From positions 33,728,918 to 33,792,917 of the forward strand of contig CP136062.1 of the NCBI GenBank assembly GCA_032622095.1: a DNA stretch of 64,000 bases, in the 5' to 3' direction. A program made the translations under genes and the position numbers. Below the pieces are notes generated by a model that was not told the origin of the DNA, searched no databases, and worked only from the letters and a program-made list of their open reading frames with translations. Positions within the stretch are counted from its first letter, which is position 1, and each line of letters begins with the position of its first letter. This DNA comes from Siphonodentalium dalli. Taxonomy: Eukaryota; Mollusca; Scaphopoda; Gadilida; Siphonodentaliidae. Positions 27,301 to 41,989 of this stretch are shown here, in pieces.

Positions 27301-30140
27301 GACTATGAGGTTCGTTAATTTACTAGCCTGGATTGATGAAGTTGTGTTATGACTATGATTGTGGTTAATTTACTAGCCTGGGTTGATGGAGTTGTGTTAT
27401 GACTATGAGGTTCGTTAATTTACTAGCCTGGGTTGATGGAGTTGTGTTATGACTATGAGGTTGGTTAATTTACTAGCCTGGGTTGATGGAGTTGTGTGAT
27501 GACTATGAGGTTGGTTAATTTACTAGCCTGGGTTGATGGAGTTGTGTGATGACTATGAGGTTGATTAATTTACTAGCCTGGGTTGATGGAGTTGTGTGAT
27601 GACTATGAGGTTGGTTAATTTTTCTAGCCTGGGTTGATTGAGTTGTGTGATGACTATGAGGTTCGTTAATTTACTAGCCTGGATTGATGGAGTTGTGTTA
27701 TGACTATGATTGTGGTTAATTTACTAGCCTGGGTTGATGGAGTTGTGTGATGACTAAGAGTTTGGTTAATTTACTAGCCTGGGTTGATGGAGTTGTGTGA
27801 TGACTATGAGGTTCGTTAATTTACTAGCCTGGGTTGATGGAGTTGTGTTATGACTATGAGGTTGGTTAATTTACTAGCCTGGGTTGATGGAGTTGTGTGA
27901 TGACTATGAGGTTGGTTAATTTACTAGCCTGGGTTGATGGAGTTGTGTAATGACTATGAGGTTCGTTAATTTACTAGCCTGGGTTGATGGAGTTGTGTGA
28001 TGACTATGAGGTTGGTTAATTTACTAGCCTGGGTTGATGGAGTTGTGTGATGACTATGAGGTTGGTTAATTTACTAGCTTGGGTTGATGGAGTTGTGTTA
28101 TGGCTATGAGGTTGGTTAATTTACTAGCCTGGGTTGATGGAGTTGTGTGATGACTAAGAGTTTGGTTAATTTACTAGCCTGGGTTGATGAAGTTGTGTGA
28201 TGACTATGAGGTTCGTTAATTTACTAGCCTGGGTTGATGGAGTTGTGTTATGACTATGAGGTTGGTTAATTTACTAGCCTGGGTTGATGGAGTTGTGTGA
28301 TGACTATGAGGTTGGTTAATTTACTAACCTGGGTTGATGAAGTTGTGTAATGACTATGAGGTTGGTTAATTTACTAGCCTGGGTTGATGGGTTGATGGAG
28401 TTGTGTGATGACTATGAGGTTGGTTAAATTACTAGCCTGGGTTGATGGAGTTGTGTGATGACTATGAGGTTCGTTAATTTACTAGCCTGGATTGATGGAG
28501 TTGTGTTATGACTATGATTGTGGTTAATTTACTAGCCTGGGTTGATGGAGTTGTGTTATGACTATGAGGTTGGTTAATTTACTAGCCTGGGTTGATGGAG
28601 TTGTGTGATGACTATGAGGTTGGTTAATTTACTAGCCTGGGTTGATGGAGTTGTGTTATGACTATGAGGTTGGTTAATTTACTAGCCTGGGTTGATGGAG
28701 TTGTGTGATGACTAAGAGTTTGGTTAATTTACTAGCCTGTGTTGATGAAGTTGTGTAATGACTATGAGGTTCGTTAATTTACTAGCCTGGGTTGATGGAG
28801 TTGTGTTATGACTATGAGGTTCGTTAATTTACTAACCTGGGTTGATGGAGTTGTGTGATGACTATGAGGTTCGTTAATTTACTAGCCTGGGTTGATGGAG
28901 TTGTGTTATGAATATGATTGTGGTTAATTTACTAGCCTGGATTGATGGAGTTGTGTGATGACTATGGTGTTGGTTAATTTACTAGCCTGGGTTGATGGAG
29001 TTGTGTGATGACTATGAGGTTCGTTAATTTACTAGCCTGGGTTGATGGAGTTGTGTTATGACTATGAGGATCGCTAATTTACTAGCCTGGGTTGATGAAG
29101 TTGTGTTATGAATATGAGGTTGGTTAATTTACTAGCCTGGGTTGATGGAGTTGTGTTATGACTATGAGGTTGGTTAATTTACTAGCCTGGGTTGATGGAG
29201 TTGTGTTATGACTATGAGGTTGGTTAATTTACTAGCCTGGGTTGATGGAGTTGTGTTATGACTATGAGGTTGGTTAATTTACTAGCCTGGGTTGATGGAG
29301 TTGTGTGATGACTAAGAGTTTGGTTAATTTACTAGCCTGGGTTGATGAAGTTGTGTGATGACTATGAGGTTCGTTAATTTACTAGCCTGGGTTGATGGAG
29401 TTGTGTTATGACTATGAGGTTCGTTAATTTACTAACCTGGGTTGATGGAGTTGTGTGATGACTATGAGGTTCGTTAATTTACTAGCCTGGGTTGATGGAG
29501 TTGTGTTATGAATATGATTGTGGTTAATTTACTAGCCTGGGTTGATGGAGTTGTGTGATGACTATGGTGTTGGTTAATTTACTAGCCTGGGTTGATGGAG
29601 TTGTGTGATGACTATGAGGTTCGTTAATTTACTAGCCTGGGTTGATGGAGTTGTGTTATGACTATGAGGATCGTTAATTTACTAGCCTGGGTTGATGAAG
29701 TTGTGTTATGAATATGAGGTTGGTTAATTTACTAGCCTGGGTTGATGGAGTTGTGTTATGACTATGAGGTTGGTTAATTTACTAGCGTGGATTGATGAAG
29801 TTGTGTTATGACTATGAGGTTGGTTAATTTACTAGCCTGTGTTGATGGAGTTGTGTGATGACTATGAGTTTGGTTAATTTACTAGCCTGGGTTGATGGAG
29901 TTGTGTAATGACTATGAGTTTGGTTAATTTACTAGCCTGGGTTGATGGAGTTGTGTAATGACTATGAGTTTGGTTAATTTACTAGCCTGGGTTGATGGAG
30001 TTGTGTGATGACTATGAGGTTGGTTAATTTACTAGCCTGGGTTGATGGAGTTGTGTGATGACTATAAGGTTGGTTAATTTACTAACCTGGGTTGATGAAG
30101 TTGTGTAATGACTATGAGGTTGGTTAATTTACTAGCCTGG

Positions 30141-33100
30141 GTTGATGGGTTGATGGAGTTGTGTGATGACTATGAGGTTGGTTAAATTACTAGCCTGGGT
30201 TGATGGAGTTGTGTGATGACTATGAGGTTCGTTAATTTACTAGCCTGGATTGATGGAGTTGTGTTATGACTATGATTGTGGTTAATTTACTAGCCTGGGT
30301 TGATGGAGTTGTGTTATGACTATGAGGTTGGTTAATTTACTAACCTGGGTTGATGAAGTTGTGTAATGACTATGAGGTTGGTTAATTTACAAGCCTGGGT
30401 TGATGGGTTGATGGGTTGATGGAGTTGTGTGATGACTATGAGGTTGGATAAATTTACTAGCCTGGGTTGATGGAGTTGTGTGATGACTATGAGGTTCGTT
30501 AATTTACTAGCCTGGATTGATGGAGTTGTGTTATGACTATGATTGTGGTTAATTTACTAGCCTGGGTTGATGGAGTTGTGTTATGACTATGAGGTTCGTT
30601 AATTTACTAGCCTGGGTTGATGGAGTTGTGTTATGACTATGAGGTTGGTTAATTTACTAGCCTGGGTTGATGGAGTTGTGTGATGACTATGAGGTTGGTT
30701 AATTTACTAGCCTGGGTTGATGGAGTTGTGTGATGACTATGAGGTTGATTAATTTACTAGCCTGGGTTGATGGAGTTGTGTGATGACTATGAGGTTGGTT
30801 AATTTACTAGCCTGGGTTGATGGAGTTGTGTGATGACTATGAGGTTCGTTAATTTACTAGCCTGGATTGATGGAGTTGTGTTATGACTATGATTGTGGTT
30901 AATTTACTAGCCTGGGTTGATGGAGTTGTGTGATGACTAAGAGTTTGGTTAATTTACTAGCCTGGGTTGATGGAGTTGTGTGATGACTATGAGGTTCGTT
31001 AATTTACTAGCCTGGGTTGATGGAGTTGTGTTATGACTATGAGGTTGGTTAATTTACTAGCCTGGGTTGATGGAGTTGTGTGATGACTATGAGGTTGGTT
31101 AATTTACTAGCCTGGGTTGATGGAGTTGTGTAATGACTATGAGGTTCGTTAATTTACTAGCCTGGGTTGATGGAGTTGTGTGATGACTATGAGGTTGGTT
31201 AATTTACTAGCCTGGGTTGATGGAGTTGTGTGATGACTCTGAGGTTGGTTAATTTACTAGCCTGGGTTGATGGAGTTGTGTTATGGCTATGAGGTTGGTT
31301 AATTTACTAGCCTGGGTTGATGGAGTTGTGTGATGACTAAGAGTTTGGTTAATTTACTAGCCTGGGTTGATGAAGTTGTGTGATGACTATGAGGTTCGTT
31401 AATTTACTAGCCTGGGTTGATGGAGTTGTGTTATGACTATGAGGTTGGTTAATTTACTAGCCTGGGTTGATGGAGTTGTGTGATGACTATGAGGTTGGTT
31501 AATTTACTAACCTGGGTTGATGAAGTTGTGTAATGACTATGAGGTTGGTTAATTTACTAGCCTGGGTTGATGGGTTGATGGAGTTGTGTGATGACTATGA
31601 GGTTGGTTAAATTACTAGCCTGGGTTGATGGAGTTGTGTGATGACTATGAGGTTCGTTAATTTACTAGCCTGGATTGATGGAGTTGTGTTATGACTATGA
31701 TTGTGGTTAATTTACTAGCCTGGGTTGATGGAGTTGTGTTATGACTATGAGGTTGGTTAATTTACTAACCTGGGTTGATGAAGTTGTGTAATGACTATGA
31801 GGTTGGTTAATTTACAAGCCTGGGTTGATGGGTTGATGGAGTGGTGTGATGACTATGAGGTTGGATAAATTTACTAGCCTGGGTTGATAGAGTTGTGTGA
31901 TGACTATGAGGTTCGTTAATTTACTAGCCTGGATTGATGGAGTTGTGTTATGACTATGATTGTGGTTAATTTACTAGCCTGGGTTGATGGAGTTGTGATA
32001 TGACTATGAGGTTCGTTAATTTACTAGCCTGGGTTGATGGAGTTGTGTTATGACTATGAGGTTGGTTAATTTACTAGCCTGGGTTGATGGAGTTGTGTGA
32101 TGACTATGAGGTTGGTTAATTTACTAGCCTGGGTTGATGGAGTTGTGTGATGACTATGAGGTTGGTTAATTTACTAGCCTGGGTTGATGGAGTTGTGTGA
32201 TGACTATGAGGTTCGTTAATTTACTAGCCTGGATTGATGGAGTTGTGTTATGACTATGATTGTGGTTAATTTACTAGCCTGGGTTGATGGAGTTGTGTGA
32301 TGACTACGAGTTTGGTTAATTTACTAGCCTGGGTTGATGGAGTTGTGTGATGACTATGAGGTTCGTTAATTTACTAGCCTGGGTTGATGGAGTTGTGTTA
32401 TGAATATGAGGTTGGTTAATTTACTAGCCTGGGTTGATGGAGTTGTGTGATGACTATGAGGTTGGTTAATTTACTAGCCTGGGTTGATGGAGTTGTGTAA
32501 TGACTATGAGGTTGGTTAATTTACTAGCCTGGGTTGATGGAGTTGTGTGATGACTATGAGGTTGGTTAATTTACTAGCCTGGGTTGATGGAGTTGTGTGA
32601 TGACTATGAGGTTGGTTAATTTACTAGCCTGGGTTGATGGAGTTGTGTAATGACTATGAGGTTCGTTAATTTACTAGCCTGGGTTGATGGAGTTGTGTGA
32701 TGACTATGAGGTTGGTTAATTTACTAGCCTGGGTTGATGGAGTTGTGTGATGACTCTGAGGTTGGTTAATTTACTAGCCTGGGTTGATGGAGTTGTGTTA
32801 TGGCTATGAGGTTGGTTAATTTACTAGCCTGGGTTGATGGAGTTGTGTGATGACTAAGAGTTTGGTTAATTTACTAGCCTGGGTTGATGAAGTTGTGTGA
32901 TGACTATGAGGTTCGTTAATTTACTAGCCTGGGTTGATGGAGTTGTGTTATGACTATGAGGTTGGTTAATTTACTAGCCTGGGTTGATGGAGTTGTGTGA
33001 TGACTATGAGGTTGGTTAATTTACTAACCTGGGTTGATGAAGTTGTGTAATGACTATGAGGTTGGTTAATTTACAAGCCTGGGTTGATGGGTTGATGGAG

Positions 33101-35830
33101 TTGTGTGATGACTATGAGGTTGGTTAAATTACTAGCCTGGGTTGATGGAGTTGTGTGATGACTATGAGGTTCGTTAATTTACTAGCCTGGATTGATGGAG
33201 TTGTGTTATGACTATGATTGTGGTTAATTTACTAGCCTGGGTTGATGGAGTTGTGTGATGACTATGAGGTTGGTTAATTTACTAGCCTGGGTTGATGGAG
33301 TTGTGTGATGACTATGAGGTTCGTTAATTTACTAGCCTGGATTGATGGAGTTGTGTTATGACTATGATTTTGGTTAATTTACTAGCCTGGGTTGATGGAG
33401 TTGTGTGATGACTAAGAGTTTGGTTAATTTACTAGCCTGGGTTGATGAAGTTGTGTGATGACTATGAGGTTCGTTAATTTACTAGCCTGGGTTGATGGAG
33501 TTGTGTTATGACAATGAGGTTCGTTAATTTACTAGCCTGGGTTGATGGAGTTGTGTGATGACTATGAGGTTGGTTAATTTACTAGCCTGGGTTGATGGAG
33601 TTGTGTGATGACTATGAGGTTGGTTAATTTACTAGCCTGGGTTGATGGAGTTGTGTGATGACTATGAGGTTGGTTAATTTACTAGCCTGGGTTGATGGAG
33701 TTGTGTGATGACTATGAGGTTCGTTAATTTACTAGCCTGGATTGATGGAGTTGTGTTATGACTATGATTGTGGTTAATTTACTAGCCTGGGTTGATGGAG
33801 TTGTGTGATGACTAAGAGTTTGGTTAATTTACTAGCCTGGGTTGATGGAGTTGTGTGATGACTATGAGGTTCGTTAATTTACTAGCCTGGGTTGATGGAG
33901 TTGTGTTATGACTATGAGGTTGGTTAATTTACTAGCCTGGGTTGATGGAGTTGTGTGATGACTATGAGGTTGGTTAATTTACTAGCCTGGGTTGATGGAG
34001 TTGTGTAATGACTATGAGGTTCGTTAATTTACTAGCCTGTGTTGATGGAGTTGTGTGATGACTATGAGGTTGGTTACTTTACTAGCCTGGGTTGATGGAG
34101 TTGTGTGATGACTATGAGGTTGGTTAATTTACTAGTCTGGGTTGATGGAGTTGTGTTATGGCTATGAGGTTGGTTAATTTACTAGCCTGGGTTGATGGAG
34201 TTGTGTGATGACTAAGAGTTTGGTTAATTTACTAGCCTGGGTTGATGAAGTTGTGTGATGACTATGAGGTTCGTTAATTTACTAGCCTGGGTTGATGGAG
34301 TTGTGTTATGACTATGAGGTTGGTTAATTTACTAGCCTGGGTTGATGGAGTTGTGTGATGACTATGAGGTTGGTTAATTTACTAACCTGGGTTGATGAAG
34401 TTGTGTAATAACTATGAGGTTGGTTAATTTACTAGCCTGGATTGATGGAGTTGTGTTATGACTATGATTGTGGTTAATTTACTAGCCTGGGTTGATGGAG
34501 TTGTGTTATGACTATGAGGTTCGTTAATTAACTAGCCTGGGTTGATGGAGTTGAGTTATGACTATGAGGTTGGTTAATTTACTAGCCTGGGTTGATGGAG
34601 TTGTGTGATGACTATGAGGTTGGTTAATTTACTAGCCTGGGTTGATGGAGTTGTGTGATGACTATGAGGTTCGTTAATTTACTAGCCTGGGTTGATGGAG
34701 TTGTGTTATGACTATGAGGTTGGTTAATTTACTAGCCTGGGTTGATGGAGTTGTGTGACGACTATGAGGTTGGTTAATTTACTAGCCTGGGTTGATGGAG
34801 TTGTGTAATGACTATGAGGTTCGTTAATTTACTAGCCTGGGTTGATGGAGTTGTGTGATGACTATGAGGTTGGTTAATTTACTAGCCTGGGTTGATGGAG
34901 TTGTGTGATGACTATGAGGTTGGTTAATTTACTAGCCTGGGTTGATGGAGTTGTGTTATGACTATGAGGTTGGTTAATTTACTAGCCTGGGTTGATGGAG
35001 TTGTGTGATGACTAAGAGTTTGGTTAATTTACTAGCCTGGGTTGATGAAGTTGTGTGATGACTATGAGGTTCGTTAATTTACTAGCCTGGGTTGATGGAG
35101 TTGTGTTATGACTATGAGGTTCGTTAATTTACTGAACTGGGTTGATGGAGTTGTGTGATGACTATGAGGTTCGTTAATTTACTAGCCTGGGTTGATGGAG
35201 TTGTGTTATGAATATGATTGTGGTTAATTTACTAGCCTGGGTTGATGGAGTTGTGTGATGACTATGAGGTTGGTTAATTTACTAGCCTGGGTTGATGGAG
35301 TTGTGTGATGACTATGAGGTTCGTTAATTTACTAGCCTGGGTTGATGAAGTTGTGTGATGACTATGATGTTCGTTAATTTACTAGCCTGGGTTGATGGAG
35401 TTGTGTTATGACTATGAGTATCGTTAATTTACTAGCCTGGGTTGATGAAGTTGTGTTATGAATATGAGGTTGGTTAATTTACTAGCCTGGGTTGATGGAG
35501 TTGTGTGATGACTATGAGGTTGGTTAATTTACTAGCGTGGGTTGATGAAGTTGTGTTATGACTATGAGGTTGGTTAATTTACTAGCCTGTGTTGATGGAG
35601 TTGAGTGATGACTATGAGTTTGGTTAATTTACTAGCCTGGGTTGATGGAGTTGTGTAATGACTATGAGTTTGGTTAATTTACTAGCCTGGGTTGATGGAG
35701 TTTTGTAATGACTATGAGTTTGGTTAATTTACTAGCCTGGGTTGATGGAGTTGTGTGATGACTATGAGGTTGGTTAATTTACTAGCCTGGGTTGATGGAG
35801 TTGTGTGATGACTATGAGGTTGGTTAAATT
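30141..35830 (+). repeat. satellite segmental duplication, 5-6 kb, left copy
   Basis: Two offsets link this stretch to the next 6 kb. The 8-bp insertion at 30,141 pairs with 36,241 (6,100 bp), and the one at 31,566 pairs with 37,866 (6,300 bp). Further right, the private markers TGGTTACTTT at 34,071 and ACTGAACTGG at 35,131 pair with 39,713 and 40,773 at exactly 5,642 bp. The change of offset inside the block shows that the copies gained or lost groups of monomers after duplication. Confidence 0.87.
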
Positions 35831-36240
35831 ACTAGCCTGGGTTGATGGAGTTGTGTTATGACTATGAGGTTGGTTAATTTACTAGCGTGGGTTGATGAAG
35901 TTGTGTTATGACTATGAGGTTGGTTAATTTACTAGCCTGTGTTGATGGAGTTGTGTGATGACTATGAGTTTGGTTAATTTACTAGCCTGGGTTGATGGAG
36001 TTGTGTAATGACTATGAGTTTGGTTAATTTACTAGCCTGGGTTGATGGAGTTGTGTAATGACTATGAGTTTGGTTAATTTACTAGCCTGGGTTGATGGAG
36101 TTGTGTGATGAGTATGAGGTTGGTTAATTTACTAGCCTGGGTTGATGGAGTTGTGTGATGACTATAAGGTTGGTTAATTTACTAACCTGGGTTGATGAAG
36201 TTGTGTAATGACTATGAGGTTGGTTAATTTACTAGCCTGG

Positions 36241-39200
36241 GTTGATGGGTTGATGGAGTTGTGTGATGACTATGAGGTTGGTTAAATTACTAGCCTGGGT
36301 TGATGGAGTTGTGTGATGACTATGAGGTTCGTTAATTTACTAGCCTGGATTGATGGAGTTGTGTTATGACTATGATTGTGGTTAATTTACTAGCCTGGGT
36401 TGATGGAGTTGTGTTATGACTATGAGGTTGGTTAATTTACTAACCTGGGTTGATGAAGTTTTGTAATGACTATGAGGTTGGTTAATTTACAAGCCTGGGT
36501 TGATGGGTTGATGGGTTGATGGAGTTGTGTGATGACTATGAGGTTGGATAAATTTACTAGCCTGGGTTGATGGAGTTGTGTGATGACTATGAGGTTCGTT
36601 AATTTACTAGCCTGGATTGATGGAGTTGTGTTATGACTATGATTGTGGTTAATTTACTAGCCTGGGTTGATGGAGTTGTGTTATGACAATGAGGTTCGTT
36701 AATTTACTAGCCTGGGTTGATGGAGTTGTGTTATGACTATGAGGTTGGTTAATTTACTAGCCTGGGTTGATGGAGTTGTGTGATGACTATGAGGTTGGTT
36801 AATTTACTAGCCTGGGTTGATGGAGTTGTGTGATGACTATGAGGTTGATTAATTTACTAGCCTGGGTTGATGGAGTTGTGTGATGACTATGAGGTTGGTT
36901 AATTTACTAGCCTGGGTTGATGGAGTTGTGTGATGACTATGAGGTTCGTTAATTTACTAGCCTGGATTGATGGAGTTGTGTTATGACTATGATTGTGGTT
37001 AATTTACTAGCCTGGGTTGATGGAGTTGTGTGATGACTAAGAGTTTGGTTAATTTACTAGCCTGGGTTGATGGAGTTGTGTGATGACTATGAGGTTCGTT
37101 AATTTACTAGCCTGGGTTGATGGAGTTGTGTTATGACTATGAGGTTGGTTAATTTACTAGCCTGGGTTGATGGAGTTGTGTGATGACTATGAGGTTGGTT
37201 AATTTACTAGCCTGGGTTGATGGAGTTGTGTAATGACTATGAGGTTCGTTAATTTACTAGCCTGGGTTGATGGAGTTGTGTGATGACTATGAGGTTCGTT
37301 AATTTACTAGCCTGGATTGATGGAGTTGTGTTATTACTATGATTGTGGTTAATTTACTAGCCTGGGTTGATGGAGTTGTGTGATGACTAAGAGTTTGGTT
37401 AATTTACTAGCCTGGGTTGATGGAGTTGTGTGATGACTATGAGGTTCGTTAATTTACTAGCCTGGGTTGATGGAGTTGTGTGATGACTATGAGGTTGGTT
37501 AATTTACTAGCCTGGGTTGATGGAGTTGTGTGATGACTATGAGGTTGGTTAATTTACTAGCCTGGGTTGATGGAGTTGTGTTATGGCTATGAGGTTGGTT
37601 AATTTACTAGCCTGGGTTGATGGAGTTGTGTGATGACTAAGAGTTTGGTTAATTTACTAGCCTGGGTTGATGAAGTTGTGTGATGACTATGAGGTTCGTT
37701 AATTTACTAGCCTGGGTTGATGGAGTTGTGTTATGACTATGAGGTTGGTTAATTTACTAGCCTGGGTTGATGGAGTTGTGTGATGACTATGAGGTTGGTT
37801 AATTTACTAACCTGGGTTGATGAAGTTGTGTAATGACTATGAGGTTGGTTAATTTACTAGCCTGGGTTGATGGGTTGATGGAGTTGTGTGATGACTATGA
37901 GGTTGGTTAAATTACTAGCCTGGGTTGATGGAGTTGTGTGATGACTATGAGGTTCGTTAATTTACTAGCCTGGATTGATGGAGTTGTGTTATGACTATGA
38001 TTGTGGTTAATTTACTAGCCTGGGTTGATGGAGTTGTGTTATGACTATGAGGTTGGTTAATTTACTAACCTGGGTTGATGAAGTTGTGTAATGACTATGA
38101 GGTTGGTTAATTTACAAGCCTGGGTTGATGGGTTGATGGAGTGGTGTGATGACTATGAGGTTGGATAAATTTACTAGCCTGGGTTGATAGAGTTGTGTGA
38201 TGACTATGAGGTTCGTTAATTTACTAGCCTGGATTGATGGAGTTGTGTTATGACTATGATTGTGGTTAATTTACTAGCCTGGGTTGATGGAGTTGTGTTA
38301 TGACTATGAGGTTCGTTAATTTACTAGCCTGGGTTGATGGAGTTGTGTTATGACTATGAGGTTGGTTAATTTACTAGCCTGGGTTGATGGAGTTGTGTGA
38401 TGACTATGAGGTTGGTTAATTTACTAGCCTGGGTTGATGGAGTTGTGTGATGACTATGAGGTTGGTTAATTTACTAGCCTGGGTTGATGGAGTTGTGTGA
38501 TGACTATGAGGTTCGTTAATTTACTAGCCTGGATTGATGGAGTTGTGTTATGACTATGATTGTGGTTAATTTACTAGCCTGGGTTGATGGAGTTGTGTGA
38601 TGACTACGAGTTTGGTTAATTTACTAGCCTGGGTTGATGGAGTTGTGTGATGACTATGAGGTTCGTTAATTTACTAGCCTGGGTTGATGGAGTTGTGTTA
38701 TGACTATGAGGTTGGTTAATTTACTAGCCTGGGTTGATGGAGTTGTGTGATGACTATGAGGTTGGTTAATTTACTAGCCTGGGTTGATGGAGTTGTGTAA
38801 TGACTATGAGGTTGGTTAATTTACTAGCCTGGGTTGATGGAGTTGTGTGATGACTATGAGGTTCGTTAATTTACTAGCCTGGGTTGATGGAGTTGTGTGA
38901 TGACTATGAGGTTGGTTAATTTACTAGCCTGGGTTGATGGAGTTGTGTGATGACTATGAGGTTCGTTAATTTACTAGCCTGGATTGATGGAGTTGTGTTA
39001 TGACTATGATTGTGGTTAATTTACTAGCCTGGGTTGATGGAGTTGTGTGATGACTAAGAGTTTGGTTAATTTACTAGCCTGGGTTGATGAAGTTGTGTGA
39101 TGACTATGAGGTTCGTTAATTTACTAGCCTGGGTTGATGGAGTTGTGTTATGACAATGAGGTTCGTTAATTTACTAGCCTGGGTTGATGGAGTTGTGTGA

Positions 39201-41470
39201 TGACTATGAGGTTGGTTAATTTACTAGCCTGGGTTGATGGAGTTGTGTGATGACTATGAGGTTGGTTAATTTACTAGCCTGGGTTGATGGAGTTGTGTGA
39301 TGACTATGAGGTTGGTTAATTTACTAGCCTGGGTTGATGGAGTTGTGTGATGACTATGAGGTTCGTTAATTTACTAGCCTGGATTGATGGAGTTGTGTTA
39401 TGACTATGATTGTGGTTAATTTACTAGCCTGGGTTGATGGAGTTGTGTGATGACTAAGAGTTTGGTTAATTTACTAGCCTGGGTTGATGGAGTTGTGTGA
39501 TGACTATGAGGTTCGTTAATTTACTAGCCTGGGTTGATGGAGTTGTGTTATGACTATGAGGTTAGTTAATTTACTAGCCTGGGTTGATGGAGTTGTGTGA
39601 TGACTATGAGGTTGGTTAATTTACTAGCCTGGGTTGATGGAGTTGTGTAATGACTATGAGGTTCGTTAATTTACTAGCCTGTGTTGATGGAGTTGTGTGA
39701 TGACTATGAGGTTGGTTACTTTACTAGCCTGGGTTGATGGAGTTGTGTGATGACTATGAGGTTGGTTAATTTACTAGTCTGGGTTGATGGAGTTGTGTTA
39801 TGGCTATGAGGTTGGTTAATTTACTAGCCTGGGTTGATGGAGTTGTGTGATGACTAAGAGTTTGGTTAATTTACTAGCCTGGGTTGATGAAGTTGTGTGA
39901 TGACTATGAGGTTCGTTAATTTACTAGCCTGGGTTGATGGAGTTGTGTTATGACTATGAGGTTGGTTAATTTACTAGCCTGGGTTGATGGAGTTGTGTGA
40001 TGACTATGAGGTTGGTTAATTTACTAACCTGGGTTGATGAAGTTGTGTAATGACTATGAGGTTGGTTAATTTACTAGCCTGGATTGATGGAGTTGTGTTA
40101 TGACTATGATTGTGGTTAATTTACTAGCCTGGGTTGATGGAGTTGTGTTATGACTATGAGGTTCGTTAATTTACTAGCCTGGGTTGATGGAGTTGAGTTA
40201 TGACTATGAGGTTGGTTAATTTACTAGCCTGGGTTGATGGAGTTGTGTGATGACTATGAGGTTGGTTAATTTACTAGCCTGGGTTGATGGAGTTGTGTGA
40301 TGACTATGAGGTTCGTTAATTTACTAGCCTGGGTTGATGGAGTTGTGTTATGACTATGAGGTTGGTTAATTTACTAGCCTGGGTTGATGGAGTTGTGTGA
40401 CGACTATGAGGTTGGTTAATTTACTAGCCTGGGTTGATGGAGTTGTGTAATGACTATGAGCTTCGTTAATTTACTAGCCTGGGTTGATGGAGTTGTGTGA
40501 TGACTATGAGGTTGGTTAATTTACTAGCCTGGGTTGATGGAGTTGTGTGATGACTATGAGGTTGGTTAATTTACTAGCCTGGGTTGATGGAGTTGTGTTA
40601 TGACTATGAGGTTGGTTAATTTACTAGCCTGGGTTGATGGAGTTGTGTGATGACTAAGAGTTTGGTTAATTTACTAGCCTGGGTTGATGAAGTTGTGTGA
40701 TGACTATGAGGTTCGTTAATTTACTAGCCTGGGTTGATGGAGTTGTGTTATGACTATGAGGTTCGTTAATTTACTGAACTGGGTTGATGGAGTTGTGTGA
40801 TGACTATGAGGTTCGTTAATTTACTAGCCTGGGTTGATGGAGTTGTGTTATGAATATGATTGTGGTTAATTTACTAGCCTGGGTTGATGGAGTTGTGTGA
40901 TGACTATGAGGTTGGTTAATTTACTAGCCTGGGTTGATGGAGTTGTGTGATGACTATGAGGTTCGTTAATTTACTAGCCTGGGTTGATGAAGTTGTGTGA
41001 TGACTATGATGTTCGTTAATTTACTAGCCTGGGTTGATGGAGTTGTGTTATGACTATGAGTATCGTTAATTTACTAGCCTGGGTTGATGAAGTTGTGTTA
41101 TGAATATAAGGTTGGTTAATTTACTAGCCTGGGTTGATGGAGTTGTGTGATGACTATGAGGTTGGTTAATTTACTAGCGTGGGTTGATGAAGTTGTGTTA
41201 TGACTATGAGGTTGGTTAATTTACTAGCCTGTGTTGATGGAGTTGAGTGATGACTATGAGTTTGGTTAATTTACTAGCCTGGGTTGATGGAGTTGTGTAA
41301 TGACTATGAGTTTGGTTAATTTACTAGCCTGGGTTGATGGAGTTTTGTAATGACTATGAGTTTGGTTAATTTACTAGCCTGGGTTGATGGAGTTGTGTGA
41401 TGACTATGAGGTTGGTTAATTTACTAGCCTGGGTTGATGGAGTTGTGTGATGACTATGAGGTTGGTTAAA
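36241..41470 (+). repeat. satellite segmental duplication, 5-6 kb, right copy
   Basis: Right-hand partner of the 30,141-35,830 segment. It carries the same triple GGGTTGAT monomer (near 36,500), the same GATAGAGTTG monomer after a slipped unit (near 38,190) and the same TTACTGAACT monomer (40,771). Differences from the left copy are sparse, so the duplication looks recent compared with the divergence between neighbouring monomers. Confidence 0.87.
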
Positions 41471-41989
41471 TTACTAGCCTGGGTTGATGGAGTTGTGTGA
41501 TGACTATGAGGTTCGTTAATTTACTAGCCTGGGTTGATGAAGTTGTGTTATGACTATGAGGTTCGTTAATTTACTAGCCTGGGTTGATGGAGTTGTGTGA
41601 TGACTATGAGTTTGGTTAATTTACTAGCATGGGTTGATGGAGTTGTGTTATGACTATGATGTTCGTTAATTTACTAGCCTGTGTTGATGGAGTTGTGTGA
41701 TGACTATGAGGTTCGTTAATTTACTAGCCTGGATTGATGGAGTTGTGTTATGACTATGATTGTGGTTAATTTACTAGCCTGTGTTGATGGAGTTGTGTGA
41801 TGACTATGAGATTGGTTAATTTACTAGCCTGGGTTGATGTAGTTGTGTGATGACTATGAGGTTGGTTAATTTACTAGCCTGGGTTGATGGAGTTGTGTGA
41901 TGACTATGAGTTTGGTTAATTTACTAGCCTGGGTTGATGAAGTTGTGTGATGACTATGAGTTTGGTTAATTTACTAGCCTGGGTTGATG